Of a DNA stretch of 64,000 bases, positions 28,499-37,777 are shown one piece after another. Each line of letters starts with the position of its first letter. The first letter of the stretch is position 1. The stretch spans positions 4,340,001-4,404,000 of the forward strand of contig NZ_LT907842.1 in the NCBI RefSeq assembly GCF_900215245.1, read 5' to 3'. The notes beneath the pieces are model-generated. The model did not search any database, was not told where the DNA came from, and saw only the letters and a program-made list of their open reading frames with translations. The translations under genes were made by a program, and so were the position numbers. The stretch comes from Pseudomonas fluorescens. GTDB lineage: Bacteria > Pseudomonadota > Gammaproteobacteria > Pseudomonadales > Pseudomonadaceae.

Positions 28499-29116
28499 AT
28501 GCTGAAAATCTGGGGTCGTAAAAATTCATCAAATGTCAGGAAAGCACTCTGGTGCGCCGAGGAACTCGGCCTGGACTATGAGGCAATTGATGCGGGCGGA
28601 GCTTTTGGTGTGGTCGACACGCCGCAGTACCGAGCGTTGAACCCCAATGGCCGGGTGCCGATGATCGAAGACGGCGACTTTGTGCTGTGGGAGTCCAACA
28701 CCATCGTGCGTTACCTCTGCGCCAAGCAGGCGTCGAGCTGGTACCCGAGCGACCTGAAAGCGCGCGCCAATGCCGAAAAATGGATGGACTGGACCACTTC
28801 GACCCTCGCTGAGCCCTTCAAAGCGGTGTTCTGGGGCATCCTGCGCACCCCGGCAGAAAAGCAGAACTGGGACAGCATCAATGCCGGGCGCCAGGCCTGT
28901 ATCGAGGCCTTGAGCACCGTGGACAAAGCGCTGGCGACGCAGCCTTACCTGTCGGGCAATACGATCGGCATGGGCGACATCCCGTTGGGCAGCTTTATCT
29001 ACGCCTGGTTTGAAATGCCTATCGAACGGCCTGCAATGCCCCATCTAGAGGCCTGGTACCAGCGCCTCAAAGAACGCCCGGCCTACCGCAAAGCCGTGAT
29101 GACTGCGTTGACTTAA
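28499..29116 (+). CDS. Glutathione S-transferase
   Basis: A 205-aa cytosolic GST. The N-terminal thioredoxin fold has KIWGRKNSSNVRKALWCAEE with the likely catalytic Ser10/Ser11, the cis-proline segment NGRVPMIEDGDF and the glutathione-binding WESNTIVRYL. The C-terminal helical domain contains GNTIGMGDIPLGSF with the capping Asp. It most resembles the bacterial beta/theta-like groups. It is preceded by the transglutaminase-like gene at 56 bases. The substrate is unknown. Confidence 0.92.
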   Translation: MLKIWGRKNSSNVRKALWCAEELGLDYEAIDAGGAFGVVDTPQYRALNPNGRVPMIEDGDFVLWESNTIVRYLCAKQASSWYPSDLKARANAEKWMDWTTSTLAEPFKAVFWGILRTPAEKQNWDSINAGRQACIEALSTVDKALATQPYLSGNTIGMGDIPLGSFIYAWFEMPIERPAMPHLEAWYQRLKERPAYRKAVMTALT

Positions 29117-29250
29117 TACCTACTATTAATACGGGTGACTGTACTTGTGCGGCGCAGGCAAGCACCATGCCTGTCATGCGCCGCCGTTGAACTACCTGGG
29201 CTGCGCCCTCATCTACTGTTTCTATTCCCTTCCTTGGTGCGTATTCCGAT

Positions 29251-30183
29251 ATGAGTTCCGCTCTGTCCATCCGGCAGCTAACCAAAACCTACGGCAACGG
29301 TTTCCAGGCCCTGAGTGGTATCGATCTGGACGTGGCCGAAGGTGACTTTTTCGCCTTGCTCGGCCCCAACGGTGCCGGCAAATCCACCACCATTGGTATC
29401 CTCTCGACCCTGGTCAACAAGACCAGCGGCACGGTGAATATCTTCGGGCATGACCTGGACAAATCCCCGGCGGCGCTGAAACGCTCGATCGGCGTGGTGC
29501 CCCAGGAGTTCAACTTCAACCAGTTCGAAAAGACCTTCGACATCGTTGTGACCCAGGCGGGCTACTACGGCATCCCGGCGAAAATCGCCAAGGAACGCGC
29601 CGAGCAGTACCTCACTCAACTGGGCCTGTGGGACAAACGTGATGTGCCTTCGCGCTCGCTGTCCGGCGGCATGAAGCGCCGCTTGATGATCGCCCGCGCG
29701 CTGGTGCATGAGCCGCGCCTGCTGATCCTCGATGAACCGACCGCAGGCGTGGACATTGAACTGCGTCGATCGATGTGGGCCTTCCTCACCGAGCTGAACG
29801 AGAAGGGCATCACCATCATCCTCACCACCCATTACCTGGAAGAGGCGGAGCAACTGTGCCGCAACATCGGCATCATCGACCACGGCACCATCGTCGAGAA
29901 CACCAGCATGCGTAACCTGCTGGGCCAGTTGCATGTGGAAACCTTCCTGCTTGATCTGAAAAACAACCTGTCGGTGGCGCCGCATTTGCTCGGCTACCCG
30001 AGCCGCCTGGTGGACGACCACACCCTGGAAGTCCAGGTGGACAAGGCCATGGGCATCACTGCGCTGTTTACCCAGTTGGCGGCCCAGAACATTGAAGTGC
30101 TGAGCCTGCGTAATAAAACCAATCGCCTTGAGGAGTTGTTCGTGTCCCTGGTGGAGAAAAATCTGGCGAAGGTGGCGGTATGA
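29251..30183 (+). CDS. ABC transporter ATP-binding protein, YadG-like
   Basis: A 310-aa ATPase of an ABC-2 exporter. Walker A is LGPNGAGKST, the signature is SGGMKRRL, Walker B is LLILDEPTAGVD and the H-loop His is in TTHYLEEAEQL. The C-terminal extension after about residue 230 is typical for the YadG/DrrA group. It overlaps the permease gene by four bases (ATGA), forming a two-gene exporter. The substrate is unknown. Confidence 0.93.
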   Translation: MSSALSIRQLTKTYGNGFQALSGIDLDVAEGDFFALLGPNGAGKSTTIGILSTLVNKTSGTVNIFGHDLDKSPAALKRSIGVVPQEFNFNQFEKTFDIVVTQAGYYGIPAKIAKERAEQYLTQLGLWDKRDVPSRSLSGGMKRRLMIARALVHEPRLLILDEPTAGVDIELRRSMWAFLTELNEKGITIILTTHYLEEAEQLCRNIGIIDHGTIVENTSMRNLLGQLHVETFLLDLKNNLSVAPHLLGYPSRLVDDHTLEVQVDKAMGITALFTQLAAQNIEVLSLRNKTNRLEELFVSLVEKNLAKVAV

Positions 30184-30959
30184 GTTCCGAACTGCAACCC
30201 AACATTGTCGCGCTGCAGACGATCGTTTACCGCGAAGTGAAGCGCTTCACCCGGATCTGGCCGCAGACCCTGCTGCCGCCGGCGATCACCATGGTCCTGT
30301 ACTTCGTGATCTTCGGTAACCTGATAGGCCGCCAGATCGGCGACATGGGTGGCTTCACGTACATGGAGTACATCGTGCCGGGCCTGATCATGATGTCGGT
30401 GATCACCAACTCCTACGGCAACGTGGTCTCCAGTTTCTTCGGCAGCAAGTTTCAGCGCTCCATCGAAGAATTGATGGTGTCGCCGGTGTCACCCCACACC
30501 ATTCTGATCGGCTACACCCTGGGTGGCGTGTTGCGTGGCTTGATGGTCGGCGTGATCGTGACCTTGCTGTCGCTGTTCTTCACCCACCTGCAAGTGCATC
30601 ACCTTGGGGTCACCCTGCTGGTGGTGGTACTGACGGCGACGATCTTCTCGCTGCTGGGGTTTATCAACGCCGTATTTGCGCGCAATTTCGATGATATTTC
30701 GATCATCCCGACATTCGTGCTGACGCCGCTGACGTACCTGGGCGGGGTGTTCTACTCCATCACCTTGCTGCCGCCGTTCTGGCAGACCGTGTCGCTGGCC
30801 AACCCGGTGTTGCACATGGTCAACGCCTTCCGCTACGGCATCCTGGGCGTATCGGATATCAAGATCAGCGTGGCGATCACCTTTATGCTGGTGGCCACCG
30901 TGGTGCTGTATGTCGGCTGTGCACGGCTGCTGGTGAGCGGGCGCGGGATGCGTACGTAA
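30180..30959 (+). CDS. ABC-2 type transporter permease, YadH-like
   Basis: A 259-aa inner-membrane permease with six hydrophobic segments of the ABC-2 family, ending near the LNPVLHMVNAFRYG-type signature (here LANPVLHMVNAFRYGILGV). It is translated from ATGA overlapping the ATPase gene. Together they match the E. coli yadG-yadH layout, an exporter of unknown cargo. A REP pair follows the stop and may stabilise or end the transcript. Confidence 0.93.
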   Translation: MSSELQPNIVALQTIVYREVKRFTRIWPQTLLPPAITMVLYFVIFGNLIGRQIGDMGGFTYMEYIVPGLIMMSVITNSYGNVVSSFFGSKFQRSIEELMVSPVSPHTILIGYTLGGVLRGLMVGVIVTLLSLFFTHLQVHHLGVTLLVVVLTATIFSLLGFINAVFARNFDDISIIPTFVLTPLTYLGGVFYSITLLPPFWQTVSLANPVLHMVNAFRYGILGVSDIKISVAITFMLVATVVLYVGCARLLVSGRGMRT

Positions 30960-30985
30960 GCAGCGATTACACACAGTCAAAAAAA

Positions 30986-31074
30986 TGTGGGAGCGGGCTT
31001 GCTCGCGAAAGCGGTGGATCAGTCAAGTGTGTATTGACTGACACTCCGTATTCGCGAGCAAGCCCGCTCCCACA
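30986..31074. repeat. REP inverted repeat pair (GGGAGCGGGCTTGCTCGCGA type)
   Basis: TGTGGGAGCGGGCTTGCTCG on the left and CGAGCAAGCCCGCTCCCACA on the right, with about 48 bases between that include TGACTGACAC. It lies between the convergent permease and TetR genes. Confidence 0.88.
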
Positions 31075-31093
31075 TTGGGTTGTGTGTTTGGCT

Positions 31094-31639
31094 TTATCCC
31101 TGCAGCGCCAGCTCGATCAATTCATGCAGTTCTTCGACCGGCAGCGGCGCACTGGCGAACAGGCTGCGGTACACCGTGGGCGCCGCAATCAGATTCAGCA
31201 ACCGGTCCAGGCTCGGCAGCACGTCGACGCTGCCCTGGTAGCGGTCGAGAATAACCTGCATCTGGCCCATCAGGATGCTGCTGCAATAGTCCCTGGGACG
31301 ATTGCACTGCACGTCACGCATCATGTTGCGCCCCAGCTCGGAGCTCATTTCATCCAGGTATTGCTCGCCCCACGCCCGCAAGTCACCGCGCAGGGTGCCG
31401 GTGTTGGCGGGCTCGCTGTCCGGGCGCAGGCGTTCCAAGGCCACGTCGGCGAGCAGGGCGGACAAGTCGCCCCAGCGTCGGTAGATCGTCGAGGGCGTCA
31501 CGCCTGCGCGCGCAGCAATCATCGGCACGGTAACGCTGGAACGCTCATGGGCTTCCAGCAGTTCGCGCGCGGCGTTATGCACTGATTCTTGAACCCGGGC
31601 ACTGCGGCCCCCCGGGCGAAGGCCTTCTTTAATCGCCAT
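31094..31639 (-). CDS. TetR/AcrR family regulator
   Basis: A 181-aa repressor-type protein. The N-terminal helix-turn-helix is SVTVPMIAARAGVTPSTIYR with RRWGDLSALL after it, the classic TetR pattern. The C-terminal ligand domain is variable and its effector is unknown. It is transcribed divergently from the MFS pump gene over a 91-base spacer, which suggests it represses that pump and perhaps itself. Confidence 0.93.
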   Translation of the reverse strand: MAIKEGLRPGGRSARVQESVHNAARELLEAHERSSVTVPMIAARAGVTPSTIYRRWGDLSALLADVALERLRPDSEPANTGTLRGDLRAWGEQYLDEMSSELGRNMMRDVQCNRPRDYCSSILMGQMQVILDRYQGSVDVLPSLDRLLNLIAAPTVYRSLFASAPLPVEELHELIELALQG

Positions 31640-31694
31640 GCGTAAAACCTTAACACAAAGAATTTGCTTTAAGCGCTCGGCGGTAGCACACTCT

Positions 31695-31719
31695 GCAAAA
31701 GCAAAATATTAGCTTTAGC
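31695..31719. promoter_or_regulatory. Candidate operator between tetR-type and MFS genes
   Basis: Imperfect inverted repeat GCAAAAGC (31695-31702), nine bases, GCTTTAGC (31712-31719), seven of eight arm positions matching. It lies just upstream of the MFS start in the divergent spacer, where a TetR-type operator is expected. Confidence 0.4.
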
Positions 31720-31730
31720 GGGGTGTGCTT

Positions 31731-32918
31731 ATGTCTAGCGTCATGTCTCAACGTTCCAGCCTGGCGTTCCTGGTCATCACCATGTTGACCTTCCTCGCTG
31801 CGTCCAGCGCGCCGACGCCGCTGTATCAGGTTTACCAGGACAGCCTGCATTTTTCTGCGGCCATGCTGACGGTGATTTTCGGCGTTTATGCGGTGAGCCT
31901 GTTGGCCGCGTTGTTGACCGTGGGTTCGCTCTCGGATTACCTGGGGCGCAAGCCGGTGATCTTCGTCGCGCTGATCCTGAATATGGTGGCGATGCTGCTG
32001 TTTATCAACGCTGACAGCACCGCCTACTTGATTGCCGCTCGCGCGTTGCAAGGTTTCGCGACAGGCATGGCAACCGCAGTGCTGAGTGCCACGCTGCTGG
32101 ACACCGACCGTTTGCGCGGCCCCATGCTCAATAGCCTGGCGCCACTCTTGGGGATGGCCAGTGGTGGCCTGGGCAGCGGCTTGCTCGTGGAGTTCGCACC
32201 CCGTCCGACTCAATTGATTTACTTCACCCTGTTGGGGTTGATGGCGCTTCAGGCGGTCTGCATGTTGCGCTTGCCCGAAACCGTCAGCCGCATACCCGGG
32301 GCCTTGAAGTCGTTGGCGCCCACCCTGCATGTGCCGCAGCAAGCGCGCCGTGCCTTGTGGCTGGCGATGCCGCTGAATGTGGCGGTGTGGTCGCTGGGCG
32401 GGTTCTTTTCATCCCTGGCCCCGTCGCTTGTGCGGGCTGCGACCGGTTCGACCTCGCATCTGATTGGCGGCGGCCTGGTGGCAGTCGTGACCCTGAGTGG
32501 CGCGGTGATGATTTACAGCCTGCGCGCGCGTGCGGCAGACAGGATCATGCGGCTATCGGCGGTCCTGTTGGCGGCGTGTGTGGCGTTGCTGCTGGTCGCT
32601 GTGCAGAGTGCCAGTCTGTGGCTGTTCTTTGTCGCCAGTGTGATCGCAGGCTTGGGTTTTGGCGGCGGGTTCATGGGCAGTGTGCGCAGTATCGTGGGCC
32701 TGGCGCTGCCCCATGAACGCGCCGGTTTGATGTCTGCGTTTTATGCCTTGAGCTACCTGGCGTTCTGCGTGCCGGCATTGCTGGCGGGCAACCTTAGCCG
32801 GGTGTTCGGCCTCATCGCCACCACCGATGGCTACGGCGCCGTGCTGATTGTGCTGGCCCTCAGTGCGCTGGTCGGTTTGCTGCTGCAGGATTCAGGGCGA
32901 GCCAGAACGGCGGTGTAG
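31731..32918 (+). CDS. MFS transporter
   Basis: A 395-aa inner-membrane pump with 12 predicted segments. The motif between TM2 and TM3, GSLSDYLGRKPV, is the MFS motif A. The start region (SAPTPLYQVYQ) is shared with drug/sugar efflux members of this size. Divergence from a TetR gene implies inducible efflux of a small toxic compound. ATG 31731 is used; an upstream GTG (31725) in frame is also possible. Confidence 0.9.
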   Translation: MSSVMSQRSSLAFLVITMLTFLAASSAPTPLYQVYQDSLHFSAAMLTVIFGVYAVSLLAALLTVGSLSDYLGRKPVIFVALILNMVAMLLFINADSTAYLIAARALQGFATGMATAVLSATLLDTDRLRGPMLNSLAPLLGMASGGLGSGLLVEFAPRPTQLIYFTLLGLMALQAVCMLRLPETVSRIPGALKSLAPTLHVPQQARRALWLAMPLNVAVWSLGGFFSSLAPSLVRAATGSTSHLIGGGLVAVVTLSGAVMIYSLRARAADRIMRLSAVLLAACVALLLVAVQSASLWLFFVASVIAGLGFGGGFMGSVRSIVGLALPHERAGLMSAFYALSYLAFCVPALLAGNLSRVFGLIATTDGYGAVLIVLALSALVGLLLQDSGRARTAV

Positions 32919-33031
32919 GTCAGTTTCTATATTGGTAAAACAGATAACAGTTAGAGATATTACCCGTTATATAGATATTCGTTCAGGTTCTATGATGGCT
33001 TCAACCTCATGCGAGGAAGAGGATGACCATC

Positions 33032-34180
33032 ATGACTTGCTCCAATACCATCAGCTATAAACCCTTCAGTCACTTGACCCGTCCTCGGGAAGTGATTCGC
33101 CAGTTCACCCCCAACTGGTTCGCCGCGACCATGGGCACCGGCGTGCTGGCGCTGGCCTTGGCGCAATTGCCCGTGAGTGTGCCCGGCTTGCATGCCATTG
33201 CCGAAGGGCTGTGGCTGTTCACCATTGGCTTGTTTGTGCTGTTCAGTCTTCTGTATGCCGCCCGTTGGGTGATGTTCTTCGACGAGGCACGACGGATTTT
33301 CGGGCACTCCACGGTTTCGATGTTCTTCGGCACCATCCCGATGGGGCTGGCGACGATTCTCAATGGCCTGCTGCTGTTCGGCCTGCCACGCTGGGGCAGC
33401 GATGTCATCGCGTTGGCTCAAACCCTGTGGTGGTTGGATGTGGCGATGGCCATGGCGTGCGGGGTCCTGATCCCGTTCATGATGTTCACCCGCCAGGAAC
33501 ACAGCATCGACCAGATGACCGCCGTCTGGCTGTTGCCGGTGGTCGCGGCCGAAGTCGCTGCCGCCAGCGGTGGCCTGCTGGCGCCGCACCTGGTCGACGC
33601 CCATTCGCAACTGGTGATGCTGGTGACCAGCTACGTGTTGTGGGCGTTTTCCCTGCCGGTGGCGTTCAGCATCCTCACCATCTTGATGTTGCGCATGGCC
33701 CTGCACAAACTGCCCCACGCTAATATGGCTGCGTCGAGCTGGTTGGCGCTTGGCCCTATTGGCACCGGTGCCCTCGGCATGTTGCTGCTGGGCGGCGATG
33801 CACCGGCAATCTTCGCGGCCAACGGCTTGCCCGGTGTCGGCGAGATGGCCAGCGGCCTTGGCCTGGTGGCGGGCATCACCCTGTGGGGGTTCGGCTTGTG
33901 GTGGATGCTGATCGCCGTGTTGATCACCTTGCGTTACCTGCGTGCGGGCATTCCATTCAACCTCGGTTGGTGGGGTTTTACCTTCCCGTTAGGGGTGTAC
34001 GCCTTGGCTACGCTGAAGCTTGCGAGCCAATTGCACTTGGGTTTTTTCAGCGTGTTTGGCACTGTGCTGGTGGTGGCTCTGGCGCTGATGTGGCTGATCG
34101 TCGCCAAGCGCACCGTGCAGGGCGCCTACAAAGGTGAGCTTTTTGTTTCGCCTTGTATTGCGGGGCTAGCGAATAAGTAA
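33032..34180 (+). CDS. TDT family transporter (TehA/SLAC1-like; possible sulfite exporter)
   Basis: A 382-aa membrane protein with ten hydrophobic segments. NWFAATMGTGVLALAL and the repeated helical hairpins are typical of the TDT family (tellurite-resistance/dicarboxylate, fungal Mae1, sulfite exporter SSU1, SLAC1 anion channel). It therefore likely moves small anions such as sulfite, malate or chloride; the exact anion is not visible. AAGAGG nine bases before ATG 33032 favours that start; ATG 33023 in the same frame is an alternative. The AT-rich spacer before it holds its promoter. Confidence 0.85.
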   Translation: MTCSNTISYKPFSHLTRPREVIRQFTPNWFAATMGTGVLALALAQLPVSVPGLHAIAEGLWLFTIGLFVLFSLLYAARWVMFFDEARRIFGHSTVSMFFGTIPMGLATILNGLLLFGLPRWGSDVIALAQTLWWLDVAMAMACGVLIPFMMFTRQEHSIDQMTAVWLLPVVAAEVAAASGGLLAPHLVDAHSQLVMLVTSYVLWAFSLPVAFSILTILMLRMALHKLPHANMAASSWLALGPIGTGALGMLLLGGDAPAIFAANGLPGVGEMASGLGLVAGITLWGFGLWWMLIAVLITLRYLRAGIPFNLGWWGFTFPLGVYALATLKLASQLHLGFFSVFGTVLVVALALMWLIVAKRTVQGAYKGELFVSPCIAGLANK

Positions 34181-34243
34181 GCCGGATTAGGTAAAGTCGT
34201 GGCCTGACAATCCAAGCCTTCAGGCCACGCAGGAACACGGACG

Positions 34244-36118
34244 ATGAGCCACCCCTCACAATTCACCTTGCTGCGAACACGGCGTTTCCTGCCGTTTTTC
34301 GTCACCCAGTTACTGGGCGCCTTCAACGACAATATCTTCAAGCAATCGCTGATCCTGGCGATTCTCTACAAGCTCACCATCGACGGTGACCGCTCCATCT
34401 GGGTCAACCTGTGCGCCCTGCTGTTTATCCTGCCGTTTTTCCTGTTCTCGGCGCTGGCCGGGCAATTTGGCGAGAAATTCAACAAGGACGCGTTGATCCG
34501 TGCGATCAAGATCGGTGAGATCGTGATCATGGCGGTAGGCGCCACGGGCTTCCTGTCCAATCACCTGGAATTGATGCTGCTGGCGCTGTTCGCCATGGGT
34601 ACTCACTCGGCGCTGTTCGGCCCGGTCAAGTACTCGATCATGCCCCAGGCCCTGCACGACGATGAGCTGGTGGGCGGTAACGGCCTGGTGGAAATGGGCA
34701 CGTTCCTGGCAATCCTGGCCGGCACCATTGGCGCCGGCATCATGATGTCGTCCACCCATTACGCGCCGATCGTGGCGGCGGCGATTGTCGGTGTGGCGGT
34801 GCTGGGTTACCTGGCCAGCCGCAGCATTCCGCGCGCGGCGGCGTCTACACCCGAGCTGCGGTTGAACTGGAATATTTTCAGCGAGTCCTGGGCCACCCTG
34901 CGTTTGGGCCTGGGGCAGACGCCGGCAGTGTCGCGCTCGATTGTCGGCAACTCGTGGTTCTGGTTTGTCGGCGCGATCTACCTGACGCAGATCCCGGCCT
35001 ACGCCAAGGAGTGGCTGTACGGCGACGAAACCGTGGTGACACTGATCCTCACGGTGTTCTCGGTGGGGATCGCGCTGGGCTCGATGCTCTGTGAAAAACT
35101 CTCAGGTCGCAAGGTGGAAATCGGCCTGGTGCCGTTCGGTTCATTTGGCCTGACCGTGTTCGGCCTGCTGCTGTGGTGGCACTCTGGCGGCTTCCCGCAG
35201 AACGTCCAGGCGAACGATTGGCTGGCAGTGCTCGGTTATGGCCAGGCCTGGTGGGTGCTGTTCGATATCCTTGGGCTGGGTGTGTTCGGCGGCTTTTATA
35301 TCGTGCCGCTGTATGCGCTGATTCAGTCGCGCACCGCCGAGAACGAGCGCGCGCGGGTGATCGCGGCGAACAATATTCTCAACGCGTTGTTCATGGTGGT
35401 CTCGGCCATCGTGTCGATCCTGTTGCTGAGTGTGGCCAAGCTGTCGATCCCCGAACTGTTCCTGGTGGTGTCGCTGCTCAACATTGCGGTCAACACCTAC
35501 ATCTTCAAGATCGTCCCCGAGTTCACCATGCGTTTCATGATCTGGCTGCTCAGCCATTCCATGTACCGGGTGGAGCATCGCAATCTGCAGCTGATTCCGG
35601 ATGAAGGCGCAGCCTTGCTGGTGTGCAACCACGTGTCGTTCGTCGATGCGCTGTTGATCGGTGGCGCGGTGCGTCGGCCGATTCGCTTTGTGATGTACTA
35701 CAAAATCTACCGTTTGCCGGTGCTGAACTTTATCTTCCGTACGGCCGGGGCGATTCCGATTGCCGGGCGTAACGAAGATATCCAGATCTACGAAAAAGCG
35801 TTCACACGGATTGCCGAGTACCTGAAAGAAGGGGAGTTGGTGTGCATCTTTCCGGAAGGCAAATTGACGGCCGACGGTGAGATGAATGACTTCCGTGGTG
35901 GTGTGACGCGCATTCTCGAAGAGACACCGGTGCCGGTGATTCCGATGGCGTTGCAGGGGTTGTGGGGGAGTTTCTTCAGCCGCGATCCGAACAAGGGGTT
36001 GTTTCATCGGATCTGGTCGCATGTCACGTTGGTGGCGGGTGAGCCTGTTGCGGTGGAGGCGGCGACGCCTGCGCAGTTGCAGGAGCGAGTAGCGGTGTTG
36101 CGGGGGAGTGTCAGGTAG
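34244..36118 (+). CDS. LplT-PlsC fusion: lysophospholipid transporter/acyltransferase
   Basis: A 624-aa two-domain protein. Residues 1-about 410 are an MFS-type transporter (RRFLPFFVTQLLGAFNDNIF, then FGPVKYSIMPQAL), like LplT. Residues about 430-620 are a PlsC/LPLAT acyltransferase with NHVSFVD (H-x4-D), GRNEDIQ and FPEGKLT motifs. Together these would flip lysophospholipids inward and reacylate them. Some relatives carry a third acyl-ACP synthetase (Aas) domain; here the protein stops after PlsC. A REP pair lies just downstream. Confidence 0.9.
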   Translation: MSHPSQFTLLRTRRFLPFFVTQLLGAFNDNIFKQSLILAILYKLTIDGDRSIWVNLCALLFILPFFLFSALAGQFGEKFNKDALIRAIKIGEIVIMAVGATGFLSNHLELMLLALFAMGTHSALFGPVKYSIMPQALHDDELVGGNGLVEMGTFLAILAGTIGAGIMMSSTHYAPIVAAAIVGVAVLGYLASRSIPRAAASTPELRLNWNIFSESWATLRLGLGQTPAVSRSIVGNSWFWFVGAIYLTQIPAYAKEWLYGDETVVTLILTVFSVGIALGSMLCEKLSGRKVEIGLVPFGSFGLTVFGLLLWWHSGGFPQNVQANDWLAVLGYGQAWWVLFDILGLGVFGGFYIVPLYALIQSRTAENERARVIAANNILNALFMVVSAIVSILLLSVAKLSIPELFLVVSLLNIAVNTYIFKIVPEFTMRFMIWLLSHSMYRVEHRNLQLIPDEGAALLVCNHVSFVDALLIGGAVRRPIRFVMYYKIYRLPVLNFIFRTAGAIPIAGRNEDIQIYEKAFTRIAEYLKEGELVCIFPEGKLTADGEMNDFRGGVTRILEETPVPVIPMALQGLWGSFFSRDPNKGLFHRIWSHVTLVAGEPVAVEAATPAQLQERVAVLRGSVR

Positions 36119-36142
36119 TTTTTTGTTGCCTGTCAGGGCCCC

Positions 36143-36229
36143 TTCGCGAGCAAGCCCGTTCCCACAGTTGACCAAGTTGTTCAATCGAGCGCGGTTTAGT
36201 GTGGGAACGGGCTTGCTCGCGAAAGCGGT
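36143..36229. repeat. REP inverted repeat pair (GGGAACGGGCTTGCTCGCGA type)
   Basis: Left arm TTCGCGAGCAAGCCCGTTCC and right arm GGAACGGGCTTGCTCGCGAA, so the two REPs point opposite ways to those at 30986. The A/T substitution in the stem is matched on both sides. Confidence 0.87.
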
Positions 36230-36235
36230 AGTGGC

Positions 36236-36550
36236 TCAGGCGCTGATCTTGAGGCCTACCAACCCGCAAATGATCAACGCCACACTCGCCAATCGAAACA
36301 ACGCCATGGATTCCCCAAACAGGATAATCCCGGCGATCACCGTGCCCACCGCACCCACACCCGTCCAGATGGCATAGGCGGTGCCCAGCGGCAGCTCCTT
36401 CATGGCCAGCCCCAGCAGGCCGAGGCTGATGGCCATGGCGGCAATGGTCAGGGCTGTCGGCAGCGGTTTGCTGAACCCGTCGGTGTACTTCAGGCCGACC
36501 GCCCAGCCGACTTCAAACAGCCCGGCAAAAAACAGAATGATCCAGGACAT
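36236..36550 (-). CDS. sugE: Guanidinium exporter SugE/Gdx (SMR family)
   Basis: A 104-aa small multidrug-resistance family protein with four membrane helices. The SMR-essential E13 is in [12 protein letters not shown], and [15 protein letters not shown] and [20 protein letters not shown] are SugE-type signatures. Proteins of this subgroup (Gdx) export guanidinium coupled to protons. Start ATG 36550 follows GGAGG by seven bases; the frame also opens at TTG 36562. The leader carries two ACGA-loop hairpins of a guanidine-II riboswitch, which supports the guanidinium role directly. Confidence 0.94.
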   Translation of the reverse strand: MSWIILFFAGLFEVGWAVGLKYTDGFSKPLPTALTIAAMAISLGLLGLAMKELPLGTAYAIWTGVGAVGTVIAGIILFGESMALFRLASVALIICGLVGLKISA

Positions 36551-36571
36551 GATGACCTCCAAACTATAGCT

Positions 36572-36622
36572 GGGGTCGTCCCCGGATTTAGCGCTTGAAA
36601 GCGTCGCGAGGTCGTCCCCGCG
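36572..36622 (-). promoter_or_regulatory. Guanidine-II (mini-ykkC) riboswitch
   Basis: Read on the minus strand: hairpin P1 CGCGGGG-ACGA-CCTCGCG (36605-36622), a 21-base linker, then P2 GGGG-ACGA-CCCC (36572-36583). Both loops are ACGA, as required for guanidine-II RNAs. The Shine-Dalgarno GGAGG of sugE starts ten bases after P2, fitting translational control in which guanidine stabilises the hairpins and frees the ribosome site. Confidence 0.93.
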
Positions 36623-36656
36623 AAGCTCGGTAGAGTGCCGAATATTGATCAGGCGA

Positions 36657-37622
36657 TCAAGTTTTTGGCGCGTCCTGCAACGCGCGACGGTCTTCCTTTT
36701 CGCTCATTCTGCGGAAGTAAGTCGACAGCAAAGCCCCGGAAATATTGTGCCAGACGCTGAACAGCGCACTCGGCACCGCCGCCAGCGGCGAGAAGTGCGC
36801 GCTGGCCAGTGCGGCGCCCAACCCGGAGTTCTGCATGCCCACTTCCAGTGCCAGCGATTTGCGCTGTGCCAATGGCAGCTTGAACAAGCGACCGGTGAAG
36901 TAGCCCAGCAGATAGCCAAAGCTGTTGTGCAACATCACCACGGCCATGATCAGCAGGCCGGACTCGGCGATCTTCGCCTGGCTGGCCGCGACGACCGCCG
37001 CGACAATGATCACGATGCTGACCACCGACACCAGCGGCAACACCTCCACGGCATGGCGGACCCGCTCGCCGAGCACACGTTGCGCCACCACGCCGAGCAC
37101 GATTGGCAGTAGCACCACTTGCAGGATCGACCAGAACAACTCCATGAACGACACCGGCAGCCAGGCTGACGCCAGCAGCCAGATCAACGCCGGCGTCAGC
37201 AGCGGGGCGAGGAGGGTGGTGACGGCGGCGATGGCCACCGACAGCGCCAGATCGCCCCGGGCCAGCCAGGTCATCACGTTGGACGAGGTGCCGCTTGGGC
37301 AGCAGCCGACCAGAATCACGCCGACGGCAATTTCCGGTGGCAGGTGGAACGCCTGGCACAGCAGCCAGGCCACGCCCGGCATGATCACAAAGTGCGCGAC
37401 CACGCCCAAGGCCACTCGCCACGGATGGCGAGCGACCTCGGCGAAGTCTTCAAGTTTGAGGGTCAGCCCCATGCCGAACATCACCAGGCCCAGCAGCGGC
37501 ACGATGGCGCCTTTGAGGCCGATGAACCAGCCCGGCTCAAGGAAGGCGAGCACCGCGAAAATCAACACCCAGTAGGCGAAGGTATTGCCGACGAAGCGGC
37601 TCAAGGCGGCGAGTGCGCGCAT
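36657..37622 (-). CDS. Bile acid:sodium symporter family protein (BASS)
   Basis: A 321-aa membrane protein with nine to ten hydrophobic segments. Conserved parts are [14 protein letters not shown] near the N terminus and [19 protein letters not shown], the BASS/SBF cation- and substrate-binding loop, plus [13 protein letters not shown]. Bacterial members take up organic acids such as pantoate or 2-oxo acids with Na+; the substrate here is not known. AAGGA eight bases before ATG 37622 sets the start; a longer frame to 37757 is only REP sequence read through. Confidence 0.9.
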   Translation of the reverse strand: MRALAALSRFVGNTFAYWVLIFAVLAFLEPGWFIGLKGAIVPLLGLVMFGMGLTLKLEDFAEVARHPWRVALGVVAHFVIMPGVAWLLCQAFHLPPEIAVGVILVGCCPSGTSSNVMTWLARGDLALSVAIAAVTTLLAPLLTPALIWLLASAWLPVSFMELFWSILQVVLLPIVLGVVAQRVLGERVRHAVEVLPLVSVVSIVIIVAAVVAASQAKIAESGLLIMAVVMLHNSFGYLLGYFTGRLFKLPLAQRKSLALEVGMQNSGLGAALASAHFSPLAAVPSALFSVWHNISGALLSTYFRRMSEKEDRRALQDAPKT

Positions 37623-37669
37623 GGGGATGTCCTTGTTATTAGATTTCGGAAGTGCAAATGCAATCAAAT

Positions 37670-37757
37670 ATGGGAGCGGGCTTGCTCGCGAATACGGTGT
37701 GTCAGTCAATACATCGGGTGACTGCTCCACTGCATTCGCGAGCAAGCCCGCTCCCAC
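37670..37757. repeat. REP inverted repeat pair (GGGAGCGGGCTTGCTCGCGA type)
   Basis: GGGAGCGGGCTTGCTCGCGA at 37672 and TCGCGAGCAAGCCCGCTCCC at its right end, with GTGTCAGTCA in the spacer. It lies between rdgC and the BASS gene. Confidence 0.87.
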
Positions 37758-37777
37758 ATTTTAATCTTCACATGGCT

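Noticed and set aside
24551..31074. CRISPR-like repeat array from the recurring 20-base motifs
   Set aside because: The copies are kilobases apart, paired head to head and placed between genes, which is REP structure; no regular spacers or cas genes exist.
37623..37757. N-terminal extension of the BASS transporter
   Set aside because: It is a reading of the REP repeat and spacer; AAGGA sits before ATG 37622, which also gives the family N terminus.
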